Program-made: the position numbers and the translations under genes
Notes under the pieces: model-generated
What the model saw: the letters and a program-made list of their open reading frames with translations, nothing else
Told to the model about the DNA's origin: nothing
Database searches by the model: none
Source: an uncultured Clostridia bacterium
Lineage (GTDB): Bacteria; Bacillota; Clostridia; TANB77; CAG-508
Length of the DNA: 5,494 nt
Assembly: GCA_947595555.1 (NCBI GenBank)
Contig: CANQES010000087.1
Span: 1 to 5,494 of the forward strand
Reading direction: 5' to 3'
Part shown: positions 3,892 to 5,494 of the stretch, piece after piece
Layout: every line of letters begins with the position of its first letter
How positions within the stretch are numbered: the first letter of the stretch is position 1

Positions 3892-5494
3892 ATGAGTAAA
3901 AAAATAATTCAAATTATAATTGCATTAATTCTATTTATTGTTTCTATTGTAATATCTTTTTCTAATCATTTGATTGCTAATATTCTTTTCTTTATTAGTT
4001 ATTTAATTGTTGGATTAGAGGTTATTTGGGAAGCTATTGAAAATTTATTTAAAGGAAAATTTTTAGATGAAAATTTTCTAATGTCGATTGCCACATTAGG
4101 TGCTTTTGCTATTGGAGAGTTTCCAGAAGCTGTAGCAGTTATGCTGTTTTATCAAATTGGTGAATTCTTTCAAGACTACGCAGTTGATAAATCAAAAAAA
4201 TCTATTGCTAGTTTAATGGAAATCAGACCTGATTTTGCTAATGTAAAACGTGGTAATGAAGTATTAAAAGTCAATCCAGAGGATGTTAAAATCGGTGAAT
4301 TTATTTTAGTAAAACCTGGCGAAAAATTACCTTTAGACGGTACTGTTGTAGAAGGTACTTCAATGTTAGATACTTCTGCTATTACTGGCGAATCTGTTCC
4401 AAGAGAAGTTCATGTTGGAGATGATGTAATAAGTGGATGTCTTAATCAAAAAGGAGTATTAACTATAAAAGTAACAAAAGAATTTGCTAATTCTACTGTT
4501 AGTAAAATTTTAGATTTAGTTGAGAATGCTAGTAATAAAAAGTCAAAATCTGAAAACTTTATTAGCAAATTTGCTAAATATTATACACCCATAGTCGTAT
4601 TTTTAGCTATTGCATTGGCCATCTTTCCACCACTTTTTTTCAAAAATACTACTTTTATAGATTGGGTGTATAGAGCATTAACATTTTTAGTTGTGTCTTG
4701 TCCTTGTGCTTTAGTCATCTCTATTCCTTTAGGCTTTTTTGGTGGAATTGGTGGCGCCTCTAAATTGGGAATTTTAATAAAGGGTAGTAATTACTTAGAG
4801 GCTTTATCTTCTATTGAAATTATCGCTTTTGATAAAACTGGAACTTTGACAGAAGGCATTTTTGAAGTGCAAAAAATAGAGGCATTTGGGATGTCTAAAG
4901 AAAATTTATTAAAATATGCAACACTTGCTGAAAGTTATTCTAATCACCCAATTTCCTTGTCACTTCAAAAAGCATATGGAATGAAAATAGAACAAAATTT
5001 GGTTACAAATGTTGAAGAATTATCTGGATTAGGTATCTCTGCAAAAGTGCTTGATGCAAATGTTTTAATTGGTAATGAAAAATTGATGAAAGATAAACAA
5101 ATTTCTTTTTCAAAATGTGATGAATTAGGCACTATACTATATGTAGCTATCAATAATTCTTATTCTGGATATATAGTAATAGCTGATAAAATAAAAGCAG
5201 ATAGCAAACAAACTATTGAATATTTAAAAAATAAATTTGTTAAGAAAACTGTTATGCTCACAGGTGACAAAAAAGCAGTGGGTGAAAGTGTCGCAAAGTC
5301 ACTTGGTATTGATATTGTTTATACAGAATTACTCCCAAATGAAAAAGCTGAAAAACTAGATGAATTAATGAACAATAAAAGTTCGAACGGTAAATTAGCT
5401 TTTGTTGGCGATGGTATTAATGATGCTCCTGTTTTAGCTTTGGCAGATGTTGGTATTGCTATGGGGGCTTTAGGTTCTGATAGTGCAATTGAGG
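3892..5494 (+). CDS. cadA: P1B-type heavy-metal-transporting ATPase (CadA/ZntA-like), 3' end outside window
   Basis: Frame open to the window end: 534 codons of an expected 610-630. Start ATG 3892 lies 5 nt after GGAGG (3882-3886) and 16 nt after the sensor stop, so the two form an operon. There is no N-terminal HMA or CxxC metal-binding domain; the protein begins with membrane helices (about 4-23 and 29-49), then helices near 62-77 and 80-95. Next come the actuator domain with TGES (165-168), helices near 231-250 and 258-288 with the transport motif CPC (270-272), phosphorylation Asp314 in DKTGT, His-Pro (352-353) of the nucleotide-binding domain, TGD (457-459) and GDGINDAP (506-513). CPC followed by ALVISIP and GILIKGSNYLE favours Zn/Cd/Pb export (P1B-2) over copper. 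The deciding Lys and Asp of the last two helices are beyond the end. The CadC-like neighbour supports Cd/Zn/Pb efflux across the cytoplasmic membrane. Confidence 0.93.
   Translation, partial: MSKKIIQIIIALILFIVSIVISFSNHLIANILFFISYLIVGLEVIWEAIENLFKGKFLDENFLMSIATLGAFAIGEFPEAVAVMLFYQIGEFFQDYAVDKSKKSIASLMEIRPDFANVKRGNEVLKVNPEDVKIGEFILVKPGEKLPLDGTVVEGTSMLDTSAITGESVPREVHVGDDVISGCLNQKGVLTIKVTKEFANSTVSKILDLVENASNKKSKSENFISKFAKYYTPIVVFLAIALAIFPPLFFKNTTFIDWVYRALTFLVVSCPCALVISIPLGFFGGIGGASKLGILIKGSNYLEALSSIEIIAFDKTGTLTEGIFEVQKIEAFGMSKENLLKYATLAESYSNHPISLSLQKAYGMKIEQNLVTNVEELSGLGISAKVLDANVLIGNEKLMKDKQISFSKCDELGTILYVAINNSYSGYIVIADKIKADSKQTIEYLKNKFVKKTVMLTGDKKAVGESVAKSLGIDIVYTELLPNEKAEKLDELMNNKSSNGKLAFVGDGINDAPVLALADVGIAMGALGSDSAIE

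Noticed and set aside
4965..5153. Minus-strand open frame of 62 codons
   Set aside because: Antisense within the nucleotide-binding domain of the efflux ATPase, without start signals.

Overview
The window comes from a low-GC, Gram-positive-type (Firmicutes, probably clostridial) genome. Codons are strongly A/T-ending, Shine-Dalgarno sites are strong (GAGGTG, AAGGAGGG, AGGGAGG, GGAGG), promoters are near-consensus sigma-A, and the elongator tRNA-Met closely resembles the Bacillus type. The exact taxon cannot be fixed from this sequence.

Left part (1-947): three minus-strand units. A complete tRNA-Met gene has its own perfect consensus promoter. Upstream of it is an unrecognised, very acidic 114-aa soluble protein, also with its own promoter. 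Next is a 62-aa DUF378 (YuzA-like) membrane protein followed by a hairpin terminator.

Middle (948-3292): a plus-strand, membrane-anchored CapA-family metallophosphatase-fold protein converges on a minus-strand CorA-type divalent cation channel. The gap between their stop codons is filled by one palindromic GC-rich repeat unit (core GGGGACGGCCCC) whose right arm includes the corA stop codon.

Right part (3293-5494): two more copies of the same repeat, in inverted orientation, form a MITE-like element of about 143 bp. It sits between the corA promoter and a divergent promoter and is flanked by near-identical 13-bp direct repeats (11 of 13 match). The divergent promoter (TTGACA-18-TATAAT) carries a perfect 6-4-6 palindrome in its spacer, a likely ArsR-family operator. 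It drives a CadC-like metal-sensor gene and, 16 nt further on, a P1B heavy-metal ATPase (CadA/ZntA type, no N-terminal metal-binding domain) that runs off the window end. This is a metal-responsive efflux operon.

The sensor gene is broken by a single extra C at about 3635. Without that base it would encode a 120-aa protein whose metal ligands match those of S. aureus CadC almost position by position. If the lesion is real, the efflux pump may be derepressed; a sequencing error or +1 slippage are the alternatives. I see no clearly new multi-gene system. The most interesting points are the MITE-like element between the two promoters and the frameshifted sensor.
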